Source: Tyto alba
Taxonomy: Eukaryota; Chordata; Aves; Strigiformes; Tytonidae
Direction of reading: 5' to 3'
Assembly (NCBI RefSeq): GCF_018691265.1
Contig: NW_024881279.1
Location: forward strand, 5,485,243 to 5,549,242
DNA length: 64,000 nt
The translations under genes were made by a program, and so were the position numbers. The notes beneath the pieces were generated by a model that was given only the letters and a program-made list of their open reading frames with translations, was not told the origin of the DNA and did no database searches. Shown piece by piece: positions 1-14,699 of this stretch; position 1 is the stretch's first letter; each line of letters starts with the position of its first letter.

Positions 1-1928
1 GCAGGAACCGCACTGAGAAATTCAGCTCCCATATTCAGACCTGTTGTTCCCACTGACATCTGAGGGCCATGCCAAGGACATCTGCTCAGGTCTGAGTGCT
101 CTGCTGCTCATGGCTGTTTGATTTATCTATTTATTTTGAGCTTTTTCTAGACATTACTAAAGGGATTGTTAATGTGTTTGAAAAGCCTATTATTTCTCTA
201 AAAGAGAAAATTTCCTCATTTAAATGTAACACTTCTTTGTGTTTACATATGCCAGTGTGATCCTTGTTACACCAGGACTTGGACAGCTTCCACCGAACCT
301 GCTCAGATGTGTTGGCCTCAGATGATCTGGCTGCAAGTAAGAGGCACAAACTCAGCATCTCCTTGATGCTGTTCTGATAGAAAGAGAAAATGAGTAATTT
401 CTGCTTCCTCCTTTCCTTCTCAATGAATGGGCTGAGAACTTCCCACATCTCTGAAAGAGGAAACCAGACAGATGCTAGTCAGTATTCCTGCTTCCCCATT
501 ACTTGTGCTGACCCAATAGGAAGTGGCAGTATTTTAATTTTTGATGGTCATTTCTCTGTAGAAAGGCTGTGAGCTCTCCTTTTGCTGTTGAGGATGTCCC
601 AGAAAGCTGTGGCAAAGCAGGACAAAGGAACCTGCTCTCAGTAGGAAGATGACATTAAAGCAAGGTGGGATGAATTGATGTGAAGAGCAAGATGATATCA
701 TTTCACCCATTTCTCAAATTAAACACTTGTTTTCCTCCTCCCTGGCCTCCACGGTCCCCTTGGTTCAGAGTGGAGCCATGATGTGCCTGTGTCTTGTGAA
801 CTCTGTTTCCACAAATGCCCCACGTGCTCTGCATGATTTGAGCTCTGATGGTGTTTCCATGAGGAGAAGGAAACAAAAAGAGTAAGAAGGTCCATGAGAA
901 ACCTTCCTGTGAGTTTTCTTACAGTCTTGAGGAAACTCAAAATCTTATTCAGATGTGGGGGGAAGAGGAGGGGAGTTGCTAGGGCTCTTCTGCAATGAAC
1001 TGGAGGTGTGAGCTTGCCCCAGGCAAAAGCTGCCCACTGCTTAGCTCTGATGATAAACAGTCCTGAATAACCTTCATCCAATTCTTGCTGGTAATTACTA
1101 GGTGACTAATTAATACTCATAGGTTGGAATCCATAGTGGGTATTTCCCTAATGACCAAAGCAAGCCGAAGATGTGACATGAAAGAGGGCTGACTGAGCTG
1201 CATCCTGTGCTCTCCATCCCTTCGGGGAAGGAAGCCTTATTCTACCAGCTCGCTGTGCTTCCTAGCAAAAACTTCAAATCATAACTTAGCTGTATATATT
1301 TTCTTCAAAAATGGTGAAGCAATGTTTTCCTACTGAAATGTTATTCCACCCCTCCCTGCAAGTGAGCCTTCATTTTTTTTTTCTCTTTCAAAAACATACA
1401 TCTCGTTTCAGCTCTGTCTCTGTCCTGGTCTCAATCTTTTGCATTTGCAGTTAATTTCCTACTTCAAAGAAAAACAGAAAAGTCTTTGATTTACTAGATT
1501 GGCTAAATTCAATATCTTTCCCAGAAACAGTGGCTCAGTGTTTCCTAACAATAAGTTCAAATGTTTGAGTGATATAATTTCCTCACTTCTGACATTCATC
1601 AAAACCAGCATATTGTATCCAATTTGGTCTCCTTCATATCCCCATGGCAAGCTTAGCATAAATTTTATCCACTTTAAACAATAGTTGTGTTTGCCACACA
1701 GTGTCCTAAAGCTGCAAGGTCTGATTCGTGATACGAATAACATGCACAGTTGGACACCTACATTAAGTATGTATGATGAGATCACTTCCAGTAAAATCTT
1801 GAAATGCAGTAATGTGAAAAACATCTGGTTGTTGTGCGTTTGATTTAAAGTTGGAAGTCTTGGACAAAGGGACTATACATTTATTAATGAGTTCTGCGCT
1901 TTATGGAAGTTTCCATGCAGTTTACTCA

Positions 1929-2030
1929 TTAGCCTTCAAAAGCAGGAAATTATACAACTTCTTGATTGAAATTAGCTTATTAGACATCAAAAGTAGGAAA
2001 ATATATGATCTCTTGGTGGAAATTAATTAT
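1929..2030 (+). repeat. 51-bp degenerate tandem duplication
   Basis: Two adjacent 51-bp copies (1929-1979 and 1980-2030) share the cores TTAG, CAAAAG, AGGAAA and GAAATTA in the same order and spacing, with scattered substitutions. The unit is a multiple of three only by chance; no gene is supported here. Confidence 0.75.
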
Positions 2031-2128
2031 TGCATTGCTTGGTTTTGTTTTGGTTCTTTTTTTATTTTTTGAAGAATCCGAATTTAACATTGCAATTCCC
2101 TCCTATGAAGCCACCACCAATGCAATAC

Positions 2129-2142
2129 GTGTGTGTGTGTGT
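2129..2142 (+). repeat. Short (GT)n microsatellite
   Basis: About seven GT units, followed by an imperfect TGCATGTGTG tail. Confidence 0.8.
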
Positions 2143-2674
2143 TTATGCATGTGTGCCAAAAGTGAAATGGGGAAAACGATTTGGCTGTTGGGAGTTGGCC
2201 ACACAAAGCCACGTTGATTCCTGAGCTGGGGACACTGGTGTGTGTACAAGGGGTAAGGTCAGAGGAGGGGATCCAGGGCTTCCCGTGGTACAGTCCTGCA
2301 GCCCATGTCAAACCTTTAAAGCTGTGTGGGGTGGCTATGTGGTGTCTCTTCCCCAGAGCAAGGAGAATCAAGGATGAAGCACCATCTCTCCCATCACCCC
2401 TCACCTGGGGCAGTCCCTGCCATCACCCCCGTGCCCCTGGCAGGGACCGGCACAGGGCTCGGCTGCAGCCCACTGCTCGGGCAGTTGTGCAAGAATGACT
2501 TGGTATCTGCACCTCCCCAGCAAAAATGTACAGTATGTTTGAGGCGTACCAGTAGCGAGCCCTGGTAACCATGGAAATCCAGCTGTTTAGCAAATTTTAG
2601 ACAGGAAAATTCAGCAGAGATGGCCAAGGGGATGAATTAGAGCTGCTCCCTGGCAAGCACGGCATAGAAACTAG

Positions 2675-2698
2675 TGTTTTTTGTTTTTTGTTGTTTTT

Positions 2699-2730
<32 letters not shown>
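2675..2730 (+). repeat. T-rich (TTTTG)n pentanucleotide array
   Basis: Irregular T/G stretch containing consecutive TTTTG units, ending in a T run. This is low-complexity sequence. Confidence 0.85.
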
Positions 2731-2733
<3 letters not shown>

Positions 2734-5700
2734 GCATGTACGCATGTGAAATTTCTAATTTTTCATTCATTGCTGACTGTCTGCTCTGAGATGTGGAAAA
2801 TATTTGCAGGGGAGTTGCAATGTTTCCCACATTTCGTTTGTGATCCTGCCTCGCCTTGCCGAGATGACCTCTCCTTGTGCCATGGGTGCTGCTCTGGCGA
2901 GGTGTCCCTCTGCCCCCTCCGTCTCATGGAAATGTGCTTTTGGCAGCCCCAAATTCACATGCTCCGATGGCAGATTCCCAAACATGGTGAAAAAGTTGCT
3001 GAAAATGCTGTGAAGGGCCAAACCAGCATACAGAGGGGCTGAGGGTGTGAGATCCTTTGGTTTGCCCATCACAACTTGGTCTCCTTTTTCTATACATAAA
3101 TCTCTGTATTTGACCTCTCTGTTGGTCTCCCATTGTGCCCAGTTTCTCACAAACATCCAGTTATGGTGTTTTGATAACTTTTTCAAATGTGGGAGGTGTG
3201 ATGGCAGATTAGACCAGAAAAATCTAAGAAATGCAGATTTTAAGAGATATTGGTGTTTCTGAAATTTTGTGGTATTTTCTCTATGATGTTGCTTAAGAGT
3301 GCATTTGTTTCTGAATTTTCTTTGGTGCTGCTGAGGATTTTGCTGCATTAATCCTTAGTTTCTTATAAATTTCTGTATATTTATATATTGTGTTATGATT
3401 TTAGTCCCTATAACCTCTGCTGTAGAGAAACACACAAGGCAATACAGCTCTGCAGCAGTCACTGCACTGTCTTTAGAAATACGGGCAGCCAACCAAGCAT
3501 AATTTAAGCAGTTTATTCTGAAGAACATGTTATTTTGATCTTCCCTCAGGCTGCTTTTGGGGGATGCAGATACACAAATCCGTTGGTTTGGGCACAGTGG
3601 GGATAAATAGGACCGGTTTCCACCCAATGTACAGTTCCTCACCAGAAACAAAGGTGTAAATTTCAGGAGTTTTTGTAAACCGCTTTCTGACCAGTAATTT
3701 TTAAGTTGGTCTGTTCTGTTTTTTTATCTTTTGGGTCCAGCAGCATTTCAAACACGGCCAAGGTTCATCTCAATGCATCCCTGTGCATGGACTGGGGAAA
3801 TAGCTAAGAAAACCTGTCCTCTGGGTGTGCAGACAGTTACAAATGACCAACTACTGGAAAATATTCTTCTAATGAAACAGTGTATATACAGTCTGACTCA
3901 TCTAAAAGCAGACGAAGAAGACCAGTCACCTCTCATGTTTAAAAAAATAGGTTAGCCCCATGTATAAATATTCCTTTCAAGTAGCCCCATTACTATATAC
4001 GTAAGGCATGTTCTGCTGAGCCCGCTGTGGGTCGGTTCCCATGAAAGCACAACCAAGGCACAGTAATCCTGGCGACTACAGAACATCTGCTCTACATTTT
4101 CACATGATTTATGGTAACATGTTGCAAACATATATGCATATGTGTGTGCATATATATGAAAGAATAATACATTAGCACTGATCAAAAATTCTGCTTATTA
4201 CTCTAATGCCAACAAATGTATTTCTTACGTTTCACAAACCATTTGTTGTCCAAATTCCTACATGGCATACTTGCATAATAAAATAAGAAGAAAACAGCAG
4301 CTCCATTGATCTTCAAAACCAACTGCACTTTATTTTTCTAATTGAAAAGATCGTGGAGAGATTTACATACAATATTTCTTTATTCCTACAGTTACTGAAG
4401 ACTAAGGTACTTAGCAGGAGTACAGATCAGCTTTGGACTATATGGAATCATTTATTTTCATGTAATACCAGTGAAGGCCTCTTTAAGAGCTTATGGGGTT
4501 TACAACATTAGCTCGAATGTGACTCTTCATTTGTTTTTTATTCTGAAAAATGTGATAGCCCTTGGAAGGAATGGAAATGTTTTTCTAGATAAAGAGAAAT
4601 CTGAACTATGACTTAGCAGGAAAATTTCTTGACGAGCATCTTACAGACTAGATTTCACAATTTCTATGCTTTTGAGTTTGTTTCTCCTTGCTCTGACTTC
4701 CTTTTCTTTTTTCCTTTAAATGAGAAGGACTCTTTCTTCCTCCTTTTCTGCTTTTCTCAGTCTAAGCAGAACATGAGGCAATTTCATCGGGGACTAATGT
4801 TAGCGCCAGACTTTTCCCAGTGGGCAGACAAAATGGAAAAGTCAAATTCTAACTGTAAACAAATGAAAAATCCTCAGTGAAGGTTCCCAAGGGTTTAAGG
4901 CTGTGCTTGGGCCAGGTACTCAGCTACCATCAGTGCGTATGGATTGGTGAGCACAGTGAGGTATCTCTGTTTCACGGTGCTGCTTGTTCGTTAGTGTTGG
5001 TGTTACACCAGGATTTATAGTCTGGTGAACTTGCTCATAGTGGAGAGTCCCGGCTTGGCCTATGCTTGCAGGTGACAATTTGACGTAACAGGTTAATTCT
5101 GGATATTGCACGGCATTAAGCCGTGGTGATGTTTCCCTTCTCTCTCCTCTCGCTGTTCGTGCTAACCGTGATGATTTCATCCTCCCACACGTAATACCCA
5201 GAGCCGCAGCCTCAGGTCCCCTCCACGCCTCTGCTGGCGGCCAGGAATGAGAAGCAGCCCTCGAGAGCAGCAAGGAGCCTACTGTAGGTACCGGGATGCG
5301 GATGAATCACGGCCTGCAATTATGTCAGACTCCGCAATGTGTTTCTCATTTGCTGAACTAAGGCTTTTGTGAGACAATAATGCAGTGTGTTGCTATGTAA
5401 AAGGCAAGAGAGCTGAAGGATAGTGGGGAAGCCAGAGCAAAGAGAAATAAGTAGCCCATGGTAGGCATGGACCCTTTTTCCTCTTTTAATATTTAGTTTA
5501 AATTCAGTCACTTAAATGACATTGGACTTATCCTCATAGTAAAATCAGTATTGCCACACATTCCCATTTCTTCCCTTAGGCTACTTAGAGCCTTCTAATA
5601 TTTAGGGGGAAAAAAAAAAATCTTATTTAATTAATCATTCTTAAAAAATAATAATAATTGGCAATTATGTAATGGAGTTGTTCATTAATCCATTAATCAG

Positions 5701-8700
5701 TGCACATGGTCACATCAGGCTCCTGCTGCTATGACTGAGGAATCCAAAACATTTACATGGTGGATGTTATTAGTCCTGTTTTCAGCCTTGGGCATGAACT
5801 GAGGCATGGTGCAGACTTGGCGGGGGGGTGGTGGTGGTCAGGACCTCCCCCGGGGCTGCCACTCCTGGTGACGAGCAGTCCCCGTGTGCAGGCTGTCCCC
5901 AGGCCATGGAGCGATCGCAGCCACCACAGGACTCCCACGCATGGGTGCTCTGATATCAACTCTTCATGTAAATCCTCAAGTGCTCGTGATACCAGTTTTT
6001 CACACTGACTATTTTGGTTAACAGCAGTATAAAGTTACTGGAAAATGAATAATCACTGTTACAAGTGTCAAAGCAAAACCTTTGCAGAGAGCTCTGCTCC
6101 CTGGATTCACCTATCTAATTTTTCACTCTGATCTTCTGTCTTTCCATTCCACCTCGCTCCCCAGACTGGAGCCAATGCCTGGAGGGTGATGCATTTTCTG
6201 GACTAACGGTATCACTTACTGGAAAAGAATTGCATGGTTTTGTCCTTGATGGGGAGGAATAAGGTTACATTTGTGTTTTCCACCATACTTGTCTGCACCC
6301 CGGGTTAAAAACTGGGTTGCAGTCAGGCTCTGAGAGATTTGCTTTCCATCCCTGAGAGGAGCTGTGGGATGAAGAGGAGGAGGTGGCAGCAGCACCCTGA
6401 GGTGTACAGGGAGGAGTGACTGAGAGACACTTGGTGGCACATCTGGGTGGGTGAAGCCTTGGAGATGCACAGGGCTCGAGGGAAAGAAGTGCTGTTATAT
6501 TAGCATGAGGGGATCCTAATATTGCATTTTTGTGGGGTTTTGGTGAGATTTCTTTAAATCCATTTGCTTTAAGGAAAAATTTCCTTAGGAAGCGTCTCCC
6601 CCAGGGCATTGGGGAAGTGAACAGGGAGCATGGGGCAAGGCTGGAGGCTGTGGGATGGAGAAATGAACCCACCTTCCAGGTGGGGAGAGGAAGGAGAGGG
6701 CTCTGGGAGATGAGTTTCCCCAAACTTCTTTGGGGAAAGCATGAAGCACCCTACTTCTGAGTGCCCAGCAAATGTGTGTGAACATATGCTGGGAAGGAGA
6801 CACAGGTCTTGTGTTGGAGAGAGCTAGTGGTCCTTTCCTAGCATCTAGGATGTGATAGTAAGGGAGGAAAAAAAAGGAAATAAATCATCACTGGGGACTG
6901 CGTGAGAGGCAACAAGCTGAATCAGTGCTTGTGGGTTCACTGTTAAACAGAGCTGTATCTTCTAGTGGTTTTATCTGTGGAAATTTGGAGGACTGGTTCT
7001 CAAGCAATGCTCCCCTGGGCTGGATGTGGTGGCCTCACATGGATGACCTGAATCTGGGAAGAATTCAGCCTCCAGCTTCTTTTCAAATGGGTGTGATGTG
7101 AACGATCCTCTTCAAAACTGGTGGGTTTGACTTAACATGATGCGCTAATGCCTTTGAGGAGATATCTGGGTGTATTTTTACAGCACACATTTGTGTTATT
7201 TTGCAACCAAGTCACCTTTTTGGGGATTTCTGCTGAGTTGCTTTATTTTGTTTCATTCATTTACTGTACGTAGCTGTGGAGGCTGTGTTGATGCTGAAGC
7301 TGGTTTCGCATCATGAAGAACATCTCAACCCACAACAGCTCTGCAGCATAGAGGTGAGCAAGGTCTGACTTTCTGGATTTTCTAGCAAATATGTGGTGCT
7401 TGTTCTGAGGCTGTACTCAGCAGCAGTTTCCAGAGGTCTTTGATAACCTTCCCCAGTGCTTTGGGTGTCCAGATCAGGCACCTCGTACCTGAGCACTGAG
7501 GGTCCTCCTGAGTAGGGACAGGAGGCTCCGACCCAGACTGTGAGCTGGATCCTGTACAGGTCAGCATTGAACCCATAAATGAGGAATAAAGCTCCACAAG
7601 TTGAACCTTTCATCCTGTCAACCTGGGAGAGATTTGCCCAGATGACTTACATTAATTTTAATGGAAACTGTGTGCAGAAACCACAAGCTTAAATCAAGAA
7701 GATTATGTCAAAAGAGCAGACTTTACATTCATAAATCCAAATGACAGACTCCAAGTGGGTTTTTCTGCTTGATGCAAAGAACCCATTGCTATTTTCAGAT
7801 TCTTAAATCTGACACAATGCCCAACCTTCGTGGGGATCAAGTTTTGAAATGGTTTTTGTAATTCAAAGGATAAAGGAAGAAATCTCCCCAAGTAGGGTAA
7901 TGTTAATAAGCAGCTACATTAAAAGAGCAGTTCTCAGAGACTTCAGCACAAGTTTTGGCTTGGCATCTCACTGCAGCCTCTGTGCCAAGGTAGGACGAGC
8001 TGCTGAATATCATTTCCTTGCAGTGGTGTGGTTGGGAGCATGGTAAAGGATGTTGCATCAGTCCATCCTGCCTGCCCATCCCAGTAAGGAGACTGGTGCT
8101 TTCCATAGAAGAAACAGCCTTTCCTGGCCAGCTGCACTTTTTAAATGTTATCCATTAACTGAGATGAAAAGAGGGGAAAATACAAGTGTCAGGAATCACC
8201 ACAATGGGCAGTAGTGATTTTTCTGAGGATATTTTTAGCTTGGAAAAGTACCTTCTGAGCTTGTGAGGAGTTTGGGGTATAAGACAAATCCAACATAGCA
8301 ATCACAGACTGATCAATATGCACTTGAAGGGTGTGAAATTTAATGTATTGCAACAGGTTGAGAGAACCATGACATGTCTTTGGGCACACAGAAAGGAAAG
8401 GACCCATCTTCCAGGTTTGGAATCAAAATCTTGTAGTATCCTGTGTTTGAGAGAGCCCCTCGACACACAGCTCCTGGTCTTTTCCATTAGCAAGACAGGA
8501 ACATCACCACATGGCTCTCCTTGCTTGGGAGAAAGAAATTGCCAGATGTTTTCCCTCTCTTCTATCCTGAACTGCTCCCAGAAAGCCCTCCTACCCGCTT
8601 GTCTTTTCAAATCCATCCTGACCTCAGTATCTGCTTGATTTCATACCTGGCTTATTGGAGATGGCAATGCTAACCCAGAAGAAGTGCTGTCTAATGCCAC

Positions 8701-11700
8701 CATGCATTCGGAGAACGTCACGGTCTGCGGTTCATCAAACCCAGCAGCTCTCGACAGCAGTCAGGCCAGGGAGCATCTCATGAGCCATCAGATTGCAGCC
8801 CTGTTTATCGAGAAGAAAAAAGAAACCCTCCCTGCAAAACTTGCTTTCAGAGCTTTTGGGAGGGGGAGGAGGGGAGAAAAAGCTTTTCTGCCAGGAAACA
8901 GTAGCTGTTGCTAACAAACAGGGACCAACTTGTCATTAGGCTCTTGTCAGTGACTGACATGTTTGTGGTTCTGGACATCTGGAAGGGATTTGGCAGAAAG
9001 GTCTGGTTCCTGTGACACCACTAATCTCCCCGGCTGATGGATTCAAAGGGAATGAGGTAGAAGGAGAAAAGAAAACTGAAGACCCAAGGGTTGATTCTTG
9101 TCACATGTGACATAAATAAAGGACCTGCTCAGGAAAGAGCACAAACAACCCAGCTCTGCCCATCAGCCACTTTCTCTTGTTTTTCCCTTCTCCTGTTATT
9201 TATGGGAGGTGACTATAATGCACTGAAAGTAAAATGCGCTCAGCCCCACAGGGTACTGGGGCACTGAGGGACTTCCCCCCCTCCTCTTCCCTTGCTGGCT
9301 CCCTGGCCACCTTCCTTTCTTGGACTGAGCCTTTGGGACTCAGTGATGCTTGTCCTGGGGAGGTGAAAGCAGAACTTTAACTAAACCCCATACCGCCACC
9401 TGGTACCAACTCTCATCCAGATTTTTTGAGTTCACTTGAGGCTCAGCCTGTGACCCTACCTTTGGCCCTACAATCTTGTGCATCTTCTCAACAGTATGAC
9501 CCAAGCAGACCCCATCGCTGACCTGAGAGAAACGTGAGAGTCCTCCATCTACCACAGACGTAGGGGAGAGATGTGGAAACCCAGAGGTTTTAATTGTTGG
9601 TTTAATTTTGCTGTGACATAAAAACCAAGGCTTCTGGAAAAAAAATGGGCAGGGAAAGAGAGACTTCCCAAAGTCAAATCTGGCGCTTCGTGGTTGAGGT
9701 TCACCTGGGCTGTGGGAGACCTGAGCTCCCCTCTTGGGAAGTGCTTGGCCACAGGTAAATGAGCTGCTCTGGGTTAGTCTGCTCAGAAATTACTCAGTCT
9801 TACATAAATTTGCAGAACCAAAGGCTGGTTCAGCATAAGAGACATGACCTGACTTTCCAACCTTCTTGATTACTTGGCTGTCAGGTTCTTCTGGGAGTGA
9901 CCCAAATTTCATCTTTCCAAGTCTTGGGAAACCTTCCAGCTGAAAACACAACACACAATACGTTGGTTGTGCTCTTTCCCTTGGTTCAGTCCTGCTCAAT
10001 ATAACCTCATCCCTAGACACCGTGCTGCTATGCGTTGTGTACTGATGAGCAACATATTTGAAGTTGTTTCACTCAATATCACACAATAGTTGGAAAATTA
10101 TCTTATGTATGGCATGCCTCTCTATGTAGAGGAAAACTGCAGGAATTATAGCTGTTCTGTGTGTTTAACATGAAATCCTAAAATATGCTGTTGAATGTCT
10201 CGTGTTTTTGAGATGGTCTTTTTTTAGTACCATCTGGGGTAAAATAATAAGGGTCTGTCCAGGAGCCATGAGCCAGTCTGTTAGCTCAGACCTCAGTAGG
10301 ATTCAGATACAATTCCTAATTTGGACAATTTCTGATCGAAACAGTCCCTGGAGGAAAATGACCAGGGAATTCCCTGGTTTTTCAGTTTAAAGTGTAAGTC
10401 ATCAAATGCTAGCAAAAGGTTAATGAGCAAACCAAAGCTACCTCAGCCACCTAAAAAAGTATTCCCAACAATAATTAGCTCAGAAGATTTTCTGATACGC
10501 TTTAAAAAAGTGGTTTATTTTTTTCATGTTTGAGAAGGTTTTCTTTTTATTTAAAGGAGCTTTCAGGGAGTTCGACAACTGGATTTTGACAAGTTCTGAA
10601 AACTCAGAGCAATGCATGCCCAGTGTCAGTGCTGGAAATCTAATGTTGTGCCCTGGCATTCCCTGTTGTGCTCTGGAGCAAGTCTTTGCGCGTGTTTGTG
10701 GGTGTGTATTTGCACATCATGTCCCTAAAACCCTGCGGTTTGCTCTTGGCGGGCCCCGAGCGGGGAGAAGCGTGCTCCATCTCCTACCTACCTGATCTGG
10801 CCCCTAGAAAAAAAAAAAGTACAGTTTGAGATTAAATAACCATGACCTCATCCTGGGAGTTTCACATTGCTGTGAGGATTAGGACCATATGACTCGAAAG
10901 CCTGTCTGATAACTGTTTGTTCCTGCTGCTCCTGGATGAAACGTCTCTCCCGCAGCAGCTGGGGTGAGGGAGCCTTGCCTTCCCGCCTCTCCCGGCTTCA
11001 CAGGCACACCAGACTCCTGGTGTAAGTTAGCTCATCCCTCCTTTATAATAAAACGAGAAAGCAAATGCATCTGCTTGCCAGCTTCACAGTCAGAGAATGA
11101 TGAGTGTGGACGGTACCAAACCATTGTAAAAGCAGACTTAGAAGAATTAAAAACTAATAATGAAAAAATTAGTCTGTCCTGATTGTGTTACAACTGCCAG
11201 ACTAATCCTACTGGAATCCTCCCAGGCCAGAGCATCACTTTCTCAGTAGCTGGCAATTCTGCTTTTAAAAAGTAGTGGTGGAAACAACTTTGGTTTTAAG
11301 AAGCTCTTTATTTGTAGTGAGGTTTTGCTTCATTTGAATTCCAGATTTGCAAGCACTTGGGGCTAAGGCTAATACAAAGCCTTATTGTATCACACTAAAG
11401 AAATCAATTCTCCGATTCTTCCCATAAATGCCCAAAGCTGAATTTCTGTTTACCTTGCCTGAGTGGGAAGCACCACTGAAATCAAGAGGTCAGTTTGCCT
11501 AAACAAGAGGAACTGGATTTGGCCCAAGATCTCTTGCTTTACAATGTGCTATGTCTCCTATAAAAATCCATGTCTCCAGTTTCTCTCTGCTTTGGATATG
11601 CCAAAGTCCTGGTACATGTTCAGACATCCTCTACGAGACCTATTCCCACACCTGCATCTCTTGTAAAAAAGCAATAAACCTACGTGCATGTGAACCTCAG

Positions 11701-12789
11701 AACTGTGCTTATGCTTTGCTGGATAAAACAGCACATGCCTGCTTCAAATACTTGACTGAAACCTGTTGAAAATGCTGCTCCTTGTATTTTATGGAAAATA
11801 AGCTACGTGGACCTGGCTAGTTGTGGAAGGGGTTTATCCAGGAACATATGTCTGTACATTGAACTTGCATAATGAAGGCAATTATTTTCCATTCAACCCT
11901 CCTAACGCATATTGCAACATTCGTTCTCAGCAGCGGTGAGGAAATGGATCCAAACTGTTCCAGCTCTGCCTGGCCCTTTATCAAGGAACCTTTACAAGTG
12001 TTGTAGACTATATTACTAAATCATTCCCTCTTAGAAACGATTACTAGCCTTGTCATGTTATCTACTCAGCTGTAACTACAAAACCACTGCAACTAAATTA
12101 AGCCATATGTCGCCTATAATTTCTCACAGTGATGGTGAACTCTCAGTACCTAATTGAGAAGTATGTGAGTGTATGGTTTTTGTGTTTGTATGTGTGCATG
12201 TACACAGACAAAAGTGCTCACGACTCAGGGGCTTGGGTGAAGCTCTGCTTCACGTACAGCCCCCCAAAGCAGACAGTGGTGAATGGGGTGTCTCCCTCTG
12301 TGTTTTCTAGCCATGAGGAAGCAGAAGGAAAAGGTAAAATCCAGACATGAAGGAGCCAATGAGGTATATAATCACCTTTGGTGTGCAGTCTGAAAGCTGA
12401 AGGAAAGCCTGAGAAGGTCTTCCACTGATGCTGGTGTGACACCAGGCAGGAGAGCATGTCAAGGAGGGTCGTTTTGTTCTTGTACCAACCACAATCCAGC
12501 CCCGTGGGGATGGATGTGAAGGTGGCCAGTGTGGGAAAGCTGGGGCAGGCAGTGCCCGTGCACAAGCCCTTGCTGCTCCTGCCACCAGTCACCCCAGTAG
12601 GAATCAGGACCTGCAAAGTGGATTCCACTGTGCTGGTCAAAGATGCTGGCTGTGGCACCGTGCTGGGCTGGTGGAGGCAGAAGAAGAGCTGGGAGAGGGA
12701 GGACCATCCTTTTTGGAGCAGGTCATCCATCATGTCATGCTTTACCCAGAAGAAAGTGGTCCAGGAGTGTGTCAGTGGATCTAATCCAC

Positions 12790-12935
12790 ACTGACAGCTC
12801 AGGTCATCTAGTCTATCTCTCCATCACAGGGCTGGCTCAGAATTAGCTTTCCCCTCCCAGCAGACGTCTGTCCAAGCTTTTACTGAAAGCAAGAGGGGAG
12901 GTTGCTCAGCTTGCTCCCTCGCAGCCGTGCAGCCC
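12790..12935. mobile_element. Possible CR1-type LINE relic
   Basis: The segment beginning GGTCATCTAGTCTATC and continuing with TCTGTCCAAGC and ACTGAAAG resembles the 3' region of old CR1 elements as I remember them. It is highly degraded, without an intact tail or open frame. This is a weak call made by recognition only. Confidence 0.3.
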
Positions 12936-14677
12936 CTCTCTGAGGCCGGGCCTGTGGTTGCTGGGTCAGAGCTCTTGGTCTGATGCACGGCGGGACAGGG
13001 CTGTGCCTCCCCGCTGGTGGCCTGGCGCGGGACACAACTGGGGTGTTGTGAGATGTCCCTCTAGTGTCATTGAAGGTGGTTCTCTCTTCATTAAAAAGGG
13101 AGACTTTTCTTTGTTAGGACCTAGTTTTCCTAAAGTTTATTACTGCTCTCTTGGTTTTCTGTCCTGTGCTTTGTTACGTACCTGCTTCACCTTGGTGCTT
13201 GAGGTGGCCATTATCTGAAGGGAGTAACCAGAAGAAAAACACCCAGCACTTGTATAACTTTGCAGAACTGGGATATCAGTGATGTGCAAATGCTACAAGA
13301 AACATCTACCAAACATTTAAAAACTATTACTGTTATTTAAGGCTGTTTCTTTTTCTCCTCTTAGATGCAGCACTTTTCTGCCAATGAATCAAACAAGGCA
13401 TTGCAGCTTTGAGAAATATTCTACTATTCTCCAAACAATTTCTTGACTTCCCAGCACTTTGTGATTCTAAATATTTTTAATATGCTCCTGACTGTGAGAG
13501 CCCACAGGGTTTGTATAAACCCTCAGTTTTACTTCAGAAATATGGATAGTGTGTTGGAAAATGCACGGTAGGGAACATGCTTGCACTTTTATGCTTTAAT
13601 ATCTGTTTTCTTTTGCTTCATTAACACCACATGAAATGTATTGAGAGATGATTGTGCAGAGGCCCTGTGACCAGAAGTTAATGACCACCTTGTCACATTG
13701 GCCGTCACACATTAAAATCTTGCTGAAGAAATTATTGTGCTGAGCTACAGAGGCACTTTCTGAGGTTGGTCTTGAAGTCAGAGTTTTGTCATGCTTTCAG
13801 TGAGCTGAATTTCATCCAAAGTGTGTAGGCTAACAGAAGCAGCCTTCTGGCTACGCATCTCCAGTTACGAGATGGTCTATTGACATAATGTAGTTTGTGT
13901 ATCTTTTTGGCAGGCAATGGTTTCTTTCTGCCAGTTCTATTTAACTGAAGTTAATGAGTATCTTGTTTTTTGTGGGTTTTTTAGGAAGTTCCAATATATC
14001 ATAATAAACTAAATGAATTCAGATTTCAAAGCTTAGCATCCCAAAATAACAGTCTGTTGTAATTTGGCTCAGGATGCTCGAACGTTTGCTCTCTTCCTGC
14101 ATTACAAAATGGCTTATAGCCAACCTCAGCAGATTACCGCACTGACGTTGGGCGTCTATCAGACCTTTAAATCAGTTGAAGCAGGCCAGAAAAAACTTGC
14201 TTTTATCCATTTTAAGGTCTGTAGACTCTTCTCATCAAGTGGTTTGCTATCCAGTGATGGCACAGACTTTTCCATGGCCTATGCAGCTATGCGTGGAAAT
14301 TAATACTCCCCAGAAAGATATGTCAGAATAAGATTTCTTAGGGCTCTTCTACTTCATTGCTGGCTTGCTGAAAACAAGAAGATAAATTGCAGGATAAGGA
14401 ATAAAATGAGAACATGTGAGAGTTAGAAATGCCTTGTGGGAGCTGTTTTCTATCTCTCTTTTTTCTTTTTCATATATGGACGATATGACTAAGTGACACT
14501 GAATTATTCCCTGAAAATTGAATTGATACTTCTTGTGACTTCCTGCTCTATAATTTACTGTATCATGTATCTGCAACATGGGGCAGGGGGGAGGAGGGGA
14601 AAATAGGAAACAGATGAGGGGATATCAGCTTGGCCCCATAGCACTACTCATGGGCTTCAATGGGTTTATTTTGTATG

Positions 14678-14699
14678 TGTGTCTGTCTGTCTGTCTGTC
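14678..14699 (+). repeat. (GTCT)n tetranucleotide repeat
   Basis: Five TGTC units in tandem following a short GTGT run. Confidence 0.85.

Noticed and set aside
2767..3348. 193-codon open frame on the - strand
   Set aside because: No recognisable domain, no splice or promoter context, and overlapping open frames on the other strand.
12218..12733. 171-codon open frame on the - strand
   Set aside because: No recognisable domain; three other frames are open over the same DNA, as expected from chance.
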